Assembly: GCA_011800805.1 (NCBI GenBank)
Contig: MPNW01001676.1
Coordinates: forward strand, 6,295-18,897
Direction: 5' to 3'
Length of the DNA stretch: 12,603 nt
Source of the DNA: Hirudo medicinalis
Taxonomy: Eukaryota > Annelida > Clitellata > Hirudinida > Hirudinidae
The position numbers and the translations under genes were made by a program. Of the stretch, positions 1 through 8,782 are shown one piece after another. Below the pieces are notes generated by a model. The model was not told where the DNA came from, made no database searches, and saw nothing but the letters and a program-made list of their open reading frames with translations. Within the stretch, counting starts at the first letter, position 1. Each line of letters begins with the position of its first letter.

Positions 1-160
1 AATATTCCTCCCTCGTCATCCTCCAAGCCATCCTTTTACGAAAACTCTATTTTAAATATTTACCAAATAAATGACTTTCATCTTCATGTTTAAATATGTC
101 AACAATCTATTGTCTCAATCATTTAAAAAATTTTACACGTTTTCCATCAAATATTCAATC

Positions 161-469
161 TTATGGTTTGCGTTTTTCGGACAAATATAAACTTGAAGCT
201 TCTCGTACCACGCTCAACAAATTTTCATTGAAATGTTCTGGCATATTTTCTTCAATTCCCGCCACCATTACACCCTCTGAGTCCATATCCACATTCTAAC
301 ATTCTTACAAATCATACGTTTTAAATAAGTTATATATCATCTCATATTGATTTTCTGGGATGCTTCTAATTTCTGTTGTTGAACTGCTACTTTCAATTTT
401 TTGCACTTCTGATTGAGTCCTATTTTGTGAGATTCGGCTTTGAATTGTTCCATTGGAACAGGCAGCCCA
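161..469 (-). pseudogene. Coding-like minus-strand remnant of unknown family
   Basis: On the minus strand one frame is open from 469 down to 308, broken by TAA (305-307) and TAG (296-298), then open again from 295 to a TAA at 161-163. Both parts have protein-like composition: the first contains RSIPENQYEMIYNLFKTYDL, the second GIEENMPEHFNENLL and SLYLSEKRKP. Together they make about 98 codons in one frame with two stops 9 nt apart. An alternative is an exon in this frame followed by a separate last exon whose acceptor is the TTAG directly before 295. A second minus frame (337-528) is also open and could be the real exon instead. Upstream exons would have to overlap exon 1 of the plus-strand gene, which favours a broken copy. 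No homology recognised. A further acidic minus-strand stretch (GLEDDEGG) runs off the window edge at 1-35. Confidence 0.35.
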
Positions 470-585
470 TCAACGGGAGTACATCCGTCTGTCGTTTTGT
501 ATAAAAATTGTAGCGATGTAATGACCACGTAATATTAAATAAATTATTCAATAAGCTAATAAATAATTCAAAGTTGTTTTGTTTC

Positions 586-593
586 TGACGTCA
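586..593. promoter_or_regulatory. CRE/ATF palindrome TGACGTCA before copy 1
   Basis: A full eight-base CRE palindrome 70 nt upstream of the ATG, inside a block (GTTTCTGACGTCAC, then TTCTGACTGAAAATAAGG) shared with copy 2. CREB/ATF-type bZIP factors bind this motif; a role here is inferred from motif and conservation. The block may be core promoter or 5' untranslated region. Confidence 0.5.
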
Positions 594-662
594 CCTCTGA
601 ATTCAAATTCTGACTGAAAATAAGGCTTCGAAAGAAGTTTTATAGAAGCTTCAATTTGAAGC

Positions 663-3600
663 ATGTCGATTCTAAGAGTTGCAAGTTTCATGGTGATGGT
701 AATGCCTGAAGTACTATGCTGGCCTAATATGTCGAATGTAGCTGCACTGTACGTGAATGAGGACATCTTTCTGAACTTCGAAGAATTGGAGAAAGTGGAT
801 GCAATGGAATTTATTGCCATCGCTTTTAAAAATTATTATTATGTAGAAAATATGGATGTGACATTGGGTGCATTTTAAAGTTTTATATTTATTGATTTTT
901 GAATTATTCTAATTTAATTCGTCCTTTAACTTTTAATAAATTGAATTTTTCAGAGTATTCAATAGTCGACTTTAATATTATATTTTATATTATTTTATTT
1001 CAGAACCAAATAACGTTTGCGATGAAAATATTGTAAATTTCATTCAAAATATAATTACATCAATTTATTCAGCAGGATTTTTATTTTGTTAATTAGCAAT
1101 TAAATTCTATTATATTTAATATTTATTAAACTCAATTCTTTCCCCAGCCTCGGGAAATATTTTGGTGATTGGAGACTACAAATTTAGAAATGATATTGCT
1201 AGCAAGCGGTTCATAGAAGTCAATTCGACAAAGTTCACGTGCAACAAGTTGACAAGTAGCTGTCTCGTGGGTACACTGGCGATTTACAAATTACACGATG
1301 AAAAGTTCAAATTGGTCGACGTCGAGCTACACGGCTACGGTAAACGAAATTTGCAAACTATAATTTAAATAATTTGATTAATAAAAATTGTATTCCGACT
1401 TTTTCACATAGTAATTAATTTGCAATAAGTCATTGTTAACTGACAATTGAACGGTCTGTAATTGCGTATGTTAATTATGTTAATTATTTCAGAAGCAAAT
1501 CTGCACAAATATGTCGGATGTTTTAATAAGAAGTACTTTAAGGAATTGAAACCAATCGAAGACTTTCGGGATTGTGAATTGGCCTGCCCAGACACGCCAT
1601 TTTATGGTTTTAATTCGGTGAACAAAATGATATTTCACATGCGTGAATCAATTATCAAATTAACTAATTAATTAAAATTAATTCAATCCACTTAAACTAA
1701 TTATTTGGAACTATTATCTGTCACTATAAGAACATAATAATGTCAAAATTAATATGAAATCTTAAGTGCTTGGATTGGTTTAAAGTCGATATAATTACTT
1801 ATTTAATAATAATAATGATGATAAGAATAATATTATTGTTTTATTAGGAGGAGCATTGTGTCTGCATTAAGACCTTACCAGTGACAAGCAGTAGGTTAGA
1901 TTTATGCAAGGAATGTCCCAAGAAAGTGGCAATCTTCTGTGGGAATGAAGGCGACAGTGTTTCTGTCTATTCGAAGGGTTACTTTAAATAAGTTGCATTT
2001 ACTTTAAATACAAATCTATTTCGACGTCCATTACGTAACTACACGGTTAGGACGTGCCATCAAAAAGAGGTTCTAACCCCTGCTACAATTGTGTTCGAAG
2101 TAGATCATGAATCCATTTTGACAATGAGGGAAGTCCAACGGATTTGAGAATATGTGATGGCGTTTACCTCCTTTTTTCAGTTCATACGAATATATAACAT
2201 TTGTTGATATAACACCAGTTTGGAAAATTTTTCCGCAGAAGTATCTCCAAAAGTTTATATTTTGATACCATGAACATTGGTCTGTATAATGATTAAATGA
2301 TGTTCATGGTGTCAAAATATAACAATTTTTTGAGATACTTTTGCGGGAAGTGTTTGCTGAGTTCATTTGTTCTGACCCTTTATTTAGCCTTTGATCGTTT
2401 ATATGAAATGGTTTAACTCCATAAAGATGAGATTAATTTCTCACAAGCAACATTCACATTAATTTTTCATCTTAATATTGTAATAATTAATTTAAAGTTT
2501 GAGGATATTTTGACGATAGGTTTAGTGCAACAGATTTTTGAGATGGATCCCACGTTATACAAAAAGTGCATAACGAAAAATGTTGATTGTCCAAGTTGCA
2601 TTGAAGGAAAGATTGGAGTCATGTGTTTTGCCACCAGTAACAGCTTTGTTTCTTTCCATTGCTTCAGTTAAATTTTTATTTACTAAATTACACCATCTGA
2701 TTATAAAAAAAATTTAAATTAAACTAATTATTGTTTATAAAAAGGTCTTAAAAATAATGTTTATTCTAAAAATGATCATCATTCGAACATGTTAACATGT
2801 GATGCTGAGAGATGCCTTTTGACATCCATTGACGCTCACTCTTATGGCGCTCTACAAATGAATATATTATTATTATTATTATCCTGCTTGTTGTAGCATA
2901 ATGTTAGAACCCATCTGCTAGTTTAGTCACATGAATCACAATGCATGATTTTGGAGACTTGATGGACAACTTTAGGGCCTGGTCCATCGTCTTAATGTTT
3001 GGGGTTAACTATGAAGTTGGTTATTTCAAATCGGTTCACGATGAAACCGAACCATGATTTGGCATTTAGGTCACATTCCTTGCAAATGTGAACCAAGAGC
3101 AATTCGACACGGAATTAGTTGCATTACAACAACTTTCTTAGAAATTGAAAAGCTTTTTGTCGAAATCTAATATTTATTTTCTAAATTAGACATTAAATAC
3201 TTAATTTGGATGCGTTCATTTTGACTGATTTTCATGTTGCAAGTTTGTTCCGTAAACAATGGCAACTGTGGGAACAAAAGCTGTGTGATCATCAACCATG
3301 TGAATGTTGAAGTTCACTTGTGCCTTTGTGTTGAAGGGCTCTATACCAACGATGCTCTGGAGTGCCAGGGTAAGAAATATTACCGTCCTAACTTTATTTT
3401 ATGGTACTTTACAGTCTTTGATGATAATGTTATGTCATCCAATCATTTCATCCATTTCCAAGAAACATTTAGCGATATTGTTGATCACTCGCTTACAAGG
3501 ACATTGTCTATACTAGTAATATTTTATCATGTCATGTTTTAAAAATGATTATTATTAACTGTTTTTCAGACATCGACGAATGTGTTAAGGACAAAATGTG

Positions 3601-4323
3601 TAAACTCAGAAATAGAACTTGCGTGAACACGTACGGAGGTTATAGCTGCAAATGTGGAGTTGGGTTCCATCAGGTGAATGAGTTAAATTGTACAGGTGAG
3701 ATGTTGAAGTTGTTGTGATGTAGTCGAGTGGTAAAATGTTAAATAATTTATTATTATTTTATTATTCATAGACATCGATGAATGCGAAACTGAAACCAGA
3801 TGCGATCTTAACACGACCACGTGCAAAAACATGTATGGAGACTATGAGTGTGTCTGCCTGGAAGGACGAGTTAAACTGGATCCCATGTCTCGCAACAGCA
3901 GTTGTTCTTTCGTAAATTATAACTAAAAAGGATTATTAGTTATTTATGATTTTAAATTAGGATTATTATGATATTAATGTTAAATGGAATGGCTATTAAA
4001 ATGACTTGTTTTGTCNCATGTATGGAGACTATGAGTGTGTCTGCCTGGAAGGACGAGTTAAACTGGATCCCATGTCTCGCAACAGCAGTTGCGAAGGTTT
4101 CATAATAAAGACATTATAAATATATAAGTTATAATTAAATACTTATATTATAATTTATATTGTATGGTATTGCAGTACATTATATTATATATATTTTTCA
4201 GTTAAAAAGGCGCCAGTGGAAGGAGTGATGATGTTGTTGATTTTAATTATCCTGTCAATCGTGAAAGTTGTAATTATTATTATTTGTGCTTGTATTTGCC
4301 TCGTGTTACGCAAACGTAGATGA
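663..4323 (+). CDS. WSC-EGF single-pass membrane protein, upstream tandem copy (copy 1)
   Basis: Nine exons: 663-867, 1148-1339, 1493-1617, 1848-1977, 2526-2636, 3244-3369, 3570-3695, 3772-3904 resuming at 4092-4096, and 4202-4323. The sum is divisible by three and gives 424 residues. The start is the first ATG after an in-frame TGA at 657-659. Residues 1-19 look like a signal peptide ending ...PEVLC. Residues 20-133 are an unrecognised domain with two cysteines. Residues 139-217 fit a WSC domain (YVGCF, eight cysteines, CVC, then SVSVYS). Residues 218-254 are a linker. Residues 255-296 are an EGF module; 297-338 and 339-384 are calcium-binding EGFs starting DIDEC. A hydrophobic stretch at about 393-420 is followed by RKRR and stop. 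Known of the families: WSC binds carbohydrate and cbEGFs stiffen ectodomains; a surface receptor or adhesion role is inference. The exon 4 donor (GTTACT) is the weakest junction. Exon 8 is split by an N and a repeat, probably an assembly fault. Confidence 0.8.
2228..2352. repeat. Imperfect inverted repeat with about 50-nt arms (MITE-like or hairpin)
   Basis: Arms at about 2228-2278 and 2300-2352 pair nearly throughout: CCGCAGAAGTATCTC with GAGATACTTTTGCGG, and TATTTTGATACCATGAACAT with ATGTTCATGGTGTCAAAATA. The loop is about 22 nt. It lies in intron 4 of copy 1; the matching point in copy 2 (about 6795-6830) lacks it, although flanking sequence (CCTTTGAT) aligns. Consistent with insertion of a small nonautonomous element after duplication. 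No coding capacity. Confidence 0.75.
3830..3904 (+). repeat. First copy of a 75-nt exact exon repeat
   Basis: Identical to 4017-4091. This copy belongs to exon 8, with its acceptor at 3770-3771. After 3904 the sequence changes to about 111 nt unrelated to copy 2, and the frame ends at TAA 3924-3926 (tail ...SSCSFVNYN), which would give a product without a membrane anchor. Confidence 0.9.
4016..4091 (+). repeat. N plus second copy of the 75-nt exact exon repeat
   Basis: Position 4016 is an N. Directly after it the 3' part of exon 8 starts again with no acceptor, identical to 3830-3904, and continues to GCGAAG|GTTTCA (donor at 4097) as copy 2 does. An exact repeat abutting an N points to two contigs joined without merging their overlap. 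Confidence 0.85.
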
Positions 4324-4370
4324 TGACATGTTCACCAAATGATGACATGGTCACCAAATGACTTGTGTGG
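4321..4370 (+). repeat. 19-nt tandem repeat at the end of copy 1
   Basis: Two units of TGATGACATGTTCACCAAA type follow the last basic codons. The first TGA of this repeat is the stop codon. The homologous repeat in copy 2 (8280-8325) is partly translated, giving a tail ending SPNDDILTK. Confidence 0.7.
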
Positions 4371-5160
4371 GACATGTTTTCCCCATTATGATGTCAAACT
4401 TGACAAACCATTATTACTACGTTGAGGATCGACAGTGGATTGGTATTTGCATGTCATTGTCGTAAGACTTTAAAAGCTCTTCCAAGTCATTCATTGATTC
4501 ATTCATCAATTTTTCTATCCATCCATACATCTAATCAATCTTCGGCTAAGTGGGTCCAAGTTTTACATAATCATAAAATTGTCTTCCATATAATTCAATT
4601 TTATTAAATTCTGAACAAGAATATAAATTTAATGTCATCATTTGTTTTGTTTCGTCAGTACTAAGTTAATGCCGTCTAGAATAACAAGATGAGCAGGACA
4701 GAGCGCCATTATTTATGTGAAACCGTTAATATTTAAAACTGGAATATTTTTGATAGTAGGAATAGCGGCAAACACACTAAAGAGGCACAAGGAAAGCAAA
4801 GACACCAGTAATTTGATCATAATTGAAGCTTATAACATGTAATAAATATGGATGTCGGAAGCTTTCCCAATCTCACTCAAGCTGTGTTAATATCAATAAT
4901 TTATTTGTGAATTATTATTATTATTATTTATGAATTGGTAATTTGCGACACAAATAATATGTTAACAACTTCAGTTGATTTTATTTTACTGAAATTAGCT
5001 GCAAATTATAACCCACAATAAAAAAGAAGTATATGCATATAGACCAATGTCAGTGGCATACTGGCAGGTATAGGGCAAATGCCTCCTCATGGCTGTTCCA
5101 ATGCATCCGATGGTGGATTGAAAAACTTTTTTGATTAGCATCTTTACTTTTAGTTTGCAA
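4324..5160. other. Intergenic region between the two tandem copies
   Basis: Holds the 3' untranslated region of copy 1 and the space before copy 2. Two AATAAA signals are present (4841-4846 and 5017-5022), both far from the stop; neither can be assigned. AT-rich, with an ATT run near 4912-4928. Short open frames such as 4422-4607 lack coding features. Confidence 0.5.
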
Positions 5161-5177
5161 TTCAATATTTTTGTTTC

Positions 5178-5185
5178 TGACGTCA
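5178..5185. promoter_or_regulatory. CRE/ATF palindrome TGACGTCA before copy 2
   Basis: The same full palindrome 88 nt before the copy 2 ATG. The extra distance includes a short local duplication of AATTCAAA just downstream. Its survival while nearby sequence drifted supports function but could also be chance after duplication. Confidence 0.5.
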
Positions 5186-5272
5186 CAACTTAATTCAAAC
5201 TGAATTCAAATTCTGACTGAAAATAAGGCCTCGAACGAAGGAAGTTTGCTCAACATTTCAATTCGGAACAAC

Positions 5273-8200
5273 ATGTGGATTCTAATAGTTGCAAGTTTCA
5301 TCGTGATGACGATGCCGGAAATCCATTGTTGGCCAAGTACATCGAATATAGCTGCCATGTACTCGGACAAACACGTATTTCTCAACTTTGAAGAATTAGA
5401 GAAAGCGGACGCAATGCAATATCTCATCATCGCCTTTAAAAATTTTCATTATGTAGAAAATGTAAACGTGACTTTGGGTGAGATTTGATGTTTTATATCT
5501 TTATTATTTTGTAGTTTAGTACAGTTTAATTTATTTGTTCAAGAATTTGTTAATAAATTGACTTTATTAACGAGCAATTAATTATTCCTTGGTTGGAATC
5601 AATTATAAATTCTATTAAAAATATATTTCTTTTAATTTATGAGTAATGATTCATATTTTTAATATATATATATTTAAACTCTAATAATTTGCAATTAAAT
5701 ACTAGAAACAAATTGTTTCCAGCTTCAGGAAAGCTTGCAGTGATTGGGGATCAGAAATTTAGAGATGATTACAAAAACGACTGGTTCGATGAGGACAGTG
5801 AGACAACGTTCTCCTGCTACAGGGATACAACCTGTCTGTATGGTACACTGACTTTTTTCCAAAAACGTGTCAAATTTAAACTGCTGGACATGGTGATCGA
5901 CGGCTACGGTAAAATAGTTGTGAAAATTAAAATTTCAAGAATTTTATTTTAAAAAAATATATAATAAATCTTGATTTTTTTCATAAGGATTGATTTTCCT
6001 TAACTCATTATTAACCGACAATCCATTGGTCGATAATTAATTATTAAATTGATTATATTATTTTATTTCAGAAGCAAATCTGCACAAATATGTCGGATGT
6101 TATAAAACGAAGTACTTTGAGGAATTGAAACCAATCGGAGACTTTCAGGATTGTGAATTGACCTGCCTAGACACGCCATTTTATGGTTTTAATTCGGTGA
6201 ATAAAAACCATTTAATCAATAATTCGGAAAAATATCTGTCGCAATATTGTCAAATATAACTTCAAACCCGTTTAAGACTTTAGTGCTTGGAATGGTTAGA
6301 TCTTGAAAGTGATTTTGATTTTGAAAGTTAAGAAACTATGTCTTTTTTCGACATTAATTATTTAATAACTATTTAACAATAATGATAATATTAATAATGG
6401 TTTATTAGGAGGAACAGTGTATATGCATCGAGAGCATACCTACGACCAACACGAGGTTAGATTTATGCAGCGAATGTCCCAAGAAAGTGGCAATCTTCTG
6501 TGGAATTAACGGCAAAAGTGTTTCTATCTATTCGAAGGGTTACTTTAAATAAGTTTCATTTACTTTTATCACAAATTCAAGTAACAAGTCTGAATACATT
6601 AACGATCGTCACCAATAAACTAGTTGATTAGGATGATGCTCCAAAAAGAGTCTCGAACCTGTGATGTATCGTGAAGGACCTAGGTCTTGAAACCAATTAA
6701 CCTCGATGAAGATCCTAGGGATCCTGAGAATATGTGTTGCTGTTGTTTGTGATCACTGACCAGCTGTATGTCAGTGCTTACAAATATGTAACTTTTGTCA
6801 GATGTTGATAGAAAGATAGTTTAACCTTTGATAGTTCATATGAACCAATTTAAATCCATAAAGATTGAATCAATTTCTCGCAAGTAATACTAACTTAAAA
6901 TGTTTTAAAGTCAATATTGCGTTAAAAAATTAACGTTCGAGAAAAATCAAAAGGTTTTAATAACAGATTCAATGCAAGAGATATTGGAGATGGATCCCAA
7001 CTTGTTCACAGCTTTCATAGTGAAACACGAACGTTTTCCAGGTTGCGTTGGAGGAAGGAACGGGATCATGTGTTTTGACATCAGTAATTCCCTTATTTTT
7101 AATAATAATAATAATAATAATAATAAGTCGAAAATGAAGAACTATGATGACTTGGCTTTAATGTTGGTTGGTTACTCGGTTCAAGATCAAAACCAACTAG
7201 GTCACTGTCCTTTCAAATTTGAACCAAGGGCAATTTGCCACGAAATTAGATTCATTACAAAAATTTATTTAGAAATTGAAAAACTTTTTATTGAAAACTA
7301 AAAATTATTTTCTCTATTAGTCATTAAATACTTCCTTTCGAAGCGATTAGAATGACTGCTTTTCATGTTGCAAGTTTGTTCCGTAAACAATGGCAACTGT
7401 GGGAACAAAAGCTGTGTGATCATCAACCACGTGAAAACCGAAGTTCACTTGTGCTTTTGTTTTGAAGGGTTCTACGCCAACAATTCTCTGGAGTGCCAGG
7501 GTAAGAAATATTACTGTCCTAGGTTTATTTTGAGGCAATGGCTAAACTTTTCAGTTCTTGTTGTCAAATTTAAAATATCATCCAACGTTTCAAACATTTT
7601 TTCAATTAGTGTTTTCATACGAGGACATCATCCAAGTTATTAATATTACATCACGTCCTGCTGTTATAAAAATTACTAATATTAACAACTTTTCAGATAT
7701 CGACGAATGTATTATTAAAGACAAAATGTGTAAACTCAGAAATAAAATTTGCGTGAACACGTACGGAGGTTACAGCTGCCAATGTGAGTTGGGTTCTATG
7801 AGGTGGATGAGCTGAACTGTACAGGCGAGATGTTTAAGTTGTTGTGATGTAATGTGAGGCTAAATACTAAATAGTTAATCACATTTACAGACATCGATGA
7901 ATGCGAAACTGAAACCAGTTGCGATCTTAACACGACCACGTGCAATAACACTTATGGAGACTATGAATGTGTCTGCCTGGAAGGACACGTTAAGCTGGAT
8001 CCCATGTCTCGCAACAGCAGTTGCGAAGGTTGATGTAATAATTATTGTGTTACATTGTATATGATATTATAATGCATTGCATTGCATTGCACTATTGCAC
8101 TATGTCACATTACATTAAATTAATATTTTATTTATTTTTCAGTCCCAATCTCAACAACGCGACGTCCAGTGGAAGGCACGACGAAGTCGTGGATTTTGAT

Positions 8201-8306
8201 TATCCTGTCAATCCTGATTGTTGTAATTATCATCAGTTGTACTTTTCTTTGCCTTGTGTTTCGAAAACGGAAATATTCACCAAATGATGACATTTTAACC
8301 AAATGA
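5273..8306 (+). CDS. WSC-EGF single-pass membrane protein, downstream tandem copy (copy 2)
   Basis: Same nine-exon layout as copy 1: 5273-5477, 5723-5908, 6072-6196, 6409-6538, 6967-7083, 7375-7500, 7697-7783, 7891-8028 and 8143-8306. With exon 7 ending at 7783 the total is divisible by three and gives 425 residues. The signal peptide is MWILIVASFIVMTMPEIHC. The WSC domain keeps all eight cysteines (YVGCY to SVSIYS). An EGF (exon 6), a shortened cbEGF (exon 7) and a complete cbEGF (exon 8, DIDEC) follow. The transmembrane stretch is about residues 389-411, flanked by RKRK and a 10-residue tail. Relative to copy 1, exon 7 lacks one base near 7786, so reading to the ancestral exon end hits a stop; that ancestral donor is also GC instead of GT. 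The upstream GTGAGT at 7784 rescues the frame. If it is not used, this copy is a pseudogene. Presumed surface-exposed like copy 1; ligand unknown. Confidence 0.74.
7098..7126. repeat. (AAT)n microsatellite in copy 2 intron 5
   Basis: About nine AAT units. In one frame it would code for polyasparagine, but it lies downstream of the predicted donor at 7084, so it is treated as intronic. Confidence 0.85.
7784..7826 (+). promoter_or_regulatory. Competing splice donors of copy 2 exon 7
   Basis: GTGAGT at 7784-7789 is a consensus donor created by loss of one G compared with copy 1 (TGTGGAGTT to TGTGAGTT). The ancestral donor position reads ACAG|GCGAGA (7825-7826), GC rather than GT. Both leave phase 1 in their own frames, but only the upstream one is compatible with an uninterrupted frame. 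Confidence 0.6.
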
Positions 8307-8325
8307 TGACATGTTTACCAAATTA
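8280..8325 (+). repeat. 19-nt tandem repeat at the end of copy 2
   Basis: CCAAATGATGACATTTTAA is followed by CCAAATGATGACATGTTTA and a partial third unit. The first unit is coding (PNDDILTK), and the stop falls at the start of the second (8304-8306). Confidence 0.7.
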
Positions 8326-8414
8326 TTTGGGACGTATTTTCCTCGTCATGATGTCAAACTTGCCAGAAACATTTGAAAACGTTTAAAATATCTTTCTATT
8401 GTAATATATTAATT

Positions 8415-8420
8415 AATAAA
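8415..8420 (+). terminator. Polyadenylation signal AATAAA for copy 2
   Basis: Canonical AATAAA 109 nt after the copy 2 stop, in AT-rich sequence. Assignment rests on position only. Confidence 0.4.
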
Positions 8421-8426
8421 TAATTA

Positions 8427-8744
8427 ATTATTATTTTGACATACACTTTCATTATTTTACTCTTTAAAATGCTTCGTCATTAATACCCGAGAATTAAAGT
8501 TCGTAACTTTGAAGTTATTCGTGAATTTTTTAAAGGCACAATTAAGTAAATATTTAAGTTTAGCTTGCATTTCTGATTCATAAATGTTGTTCACAGAATT
8601 CATCGTAACTTGGGACGTCCAAATCGTCGTTTATAAATTCAAACCGAAGATATTACTTATAAGCTAAAGATATATTATCATGCAATACTTTCATCGGACA
8701 GAAATTTGAACAAATAAGAATAATTATAGGATATATATGAATAT

Positions 8745-8782
<38 letters not shown>

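Larger units (their letters stand above)
567..4410 (+). repeat. Upstream unit of a tandem gene duplication
   Basis: Homology with 5161-8373 runs from about 20 nt before the TGACGTCA motif to shortly after the stop codon (shared ATGATGTCAAACTTG). All nine exons and parts of every intron align. This unit is longer, mainly because introns 4 and 5 carry extra sequence. Boundaries were read by eye. Confidence 0.85.
5161..8373 (+). repeat. Downstream unit of the tandem gene duplication
   Basis: Partner of 567-4410, same orientation, with start codons 4610 nt apart. Exon lengths agree exactly in exons 1, 3, 4 and 6 and by multiples of three in exons 2 and 5. Exon 7 differs by a codon gain plus a single-base loss. 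Confidence 0.85.

Noticed and set aside
96..299. Plus-strand 67-codon open frame
   Set aside because: Composition is less protein-like than the minus-strand reading of the same bases; no start context, splice or homology support.
548..820. Minus-strand 90-codon frame over exon 1 of copy 1
   Set aside because: Mirror of the signal-peptide exon; a matching mirror occurs over copy 2, as expected for an antisense shadow.
3234..3542. ATG-initiated frame containing the EGF exon
   Set aside because: The ATG lies in the intron before the acceptor at 3243 and the end runs through the donor at 3370; only 3244-3369 is exon.
4422..4607. 61-codon plus frame between the tandem copies
   Set aside because: Low-complexity Ser/His-rich reading, no counterpart after copy 2, no signals.
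7138..7301. Long open frame in copy 2 intron 5 with an aligned open frame in copy 1 (about 3070-3170), both ending at the same stop
   Set aside because: Differences between copies concentrate at second codon positions, not third, so it does not behave as protein-coding; no good splice sites in phase frame it.
8083..8100. TGCAT pentamer run in copy 2 intron 8, considered as a regulatory array
   Set aside because: Only about three units in an intron; ordinary microsatellite slippage explains it.
8045..8287. 80-codon frame over the last exon of copy 2
   Set aside because: Different frame from the membrane-span reading and it starts in the intron.
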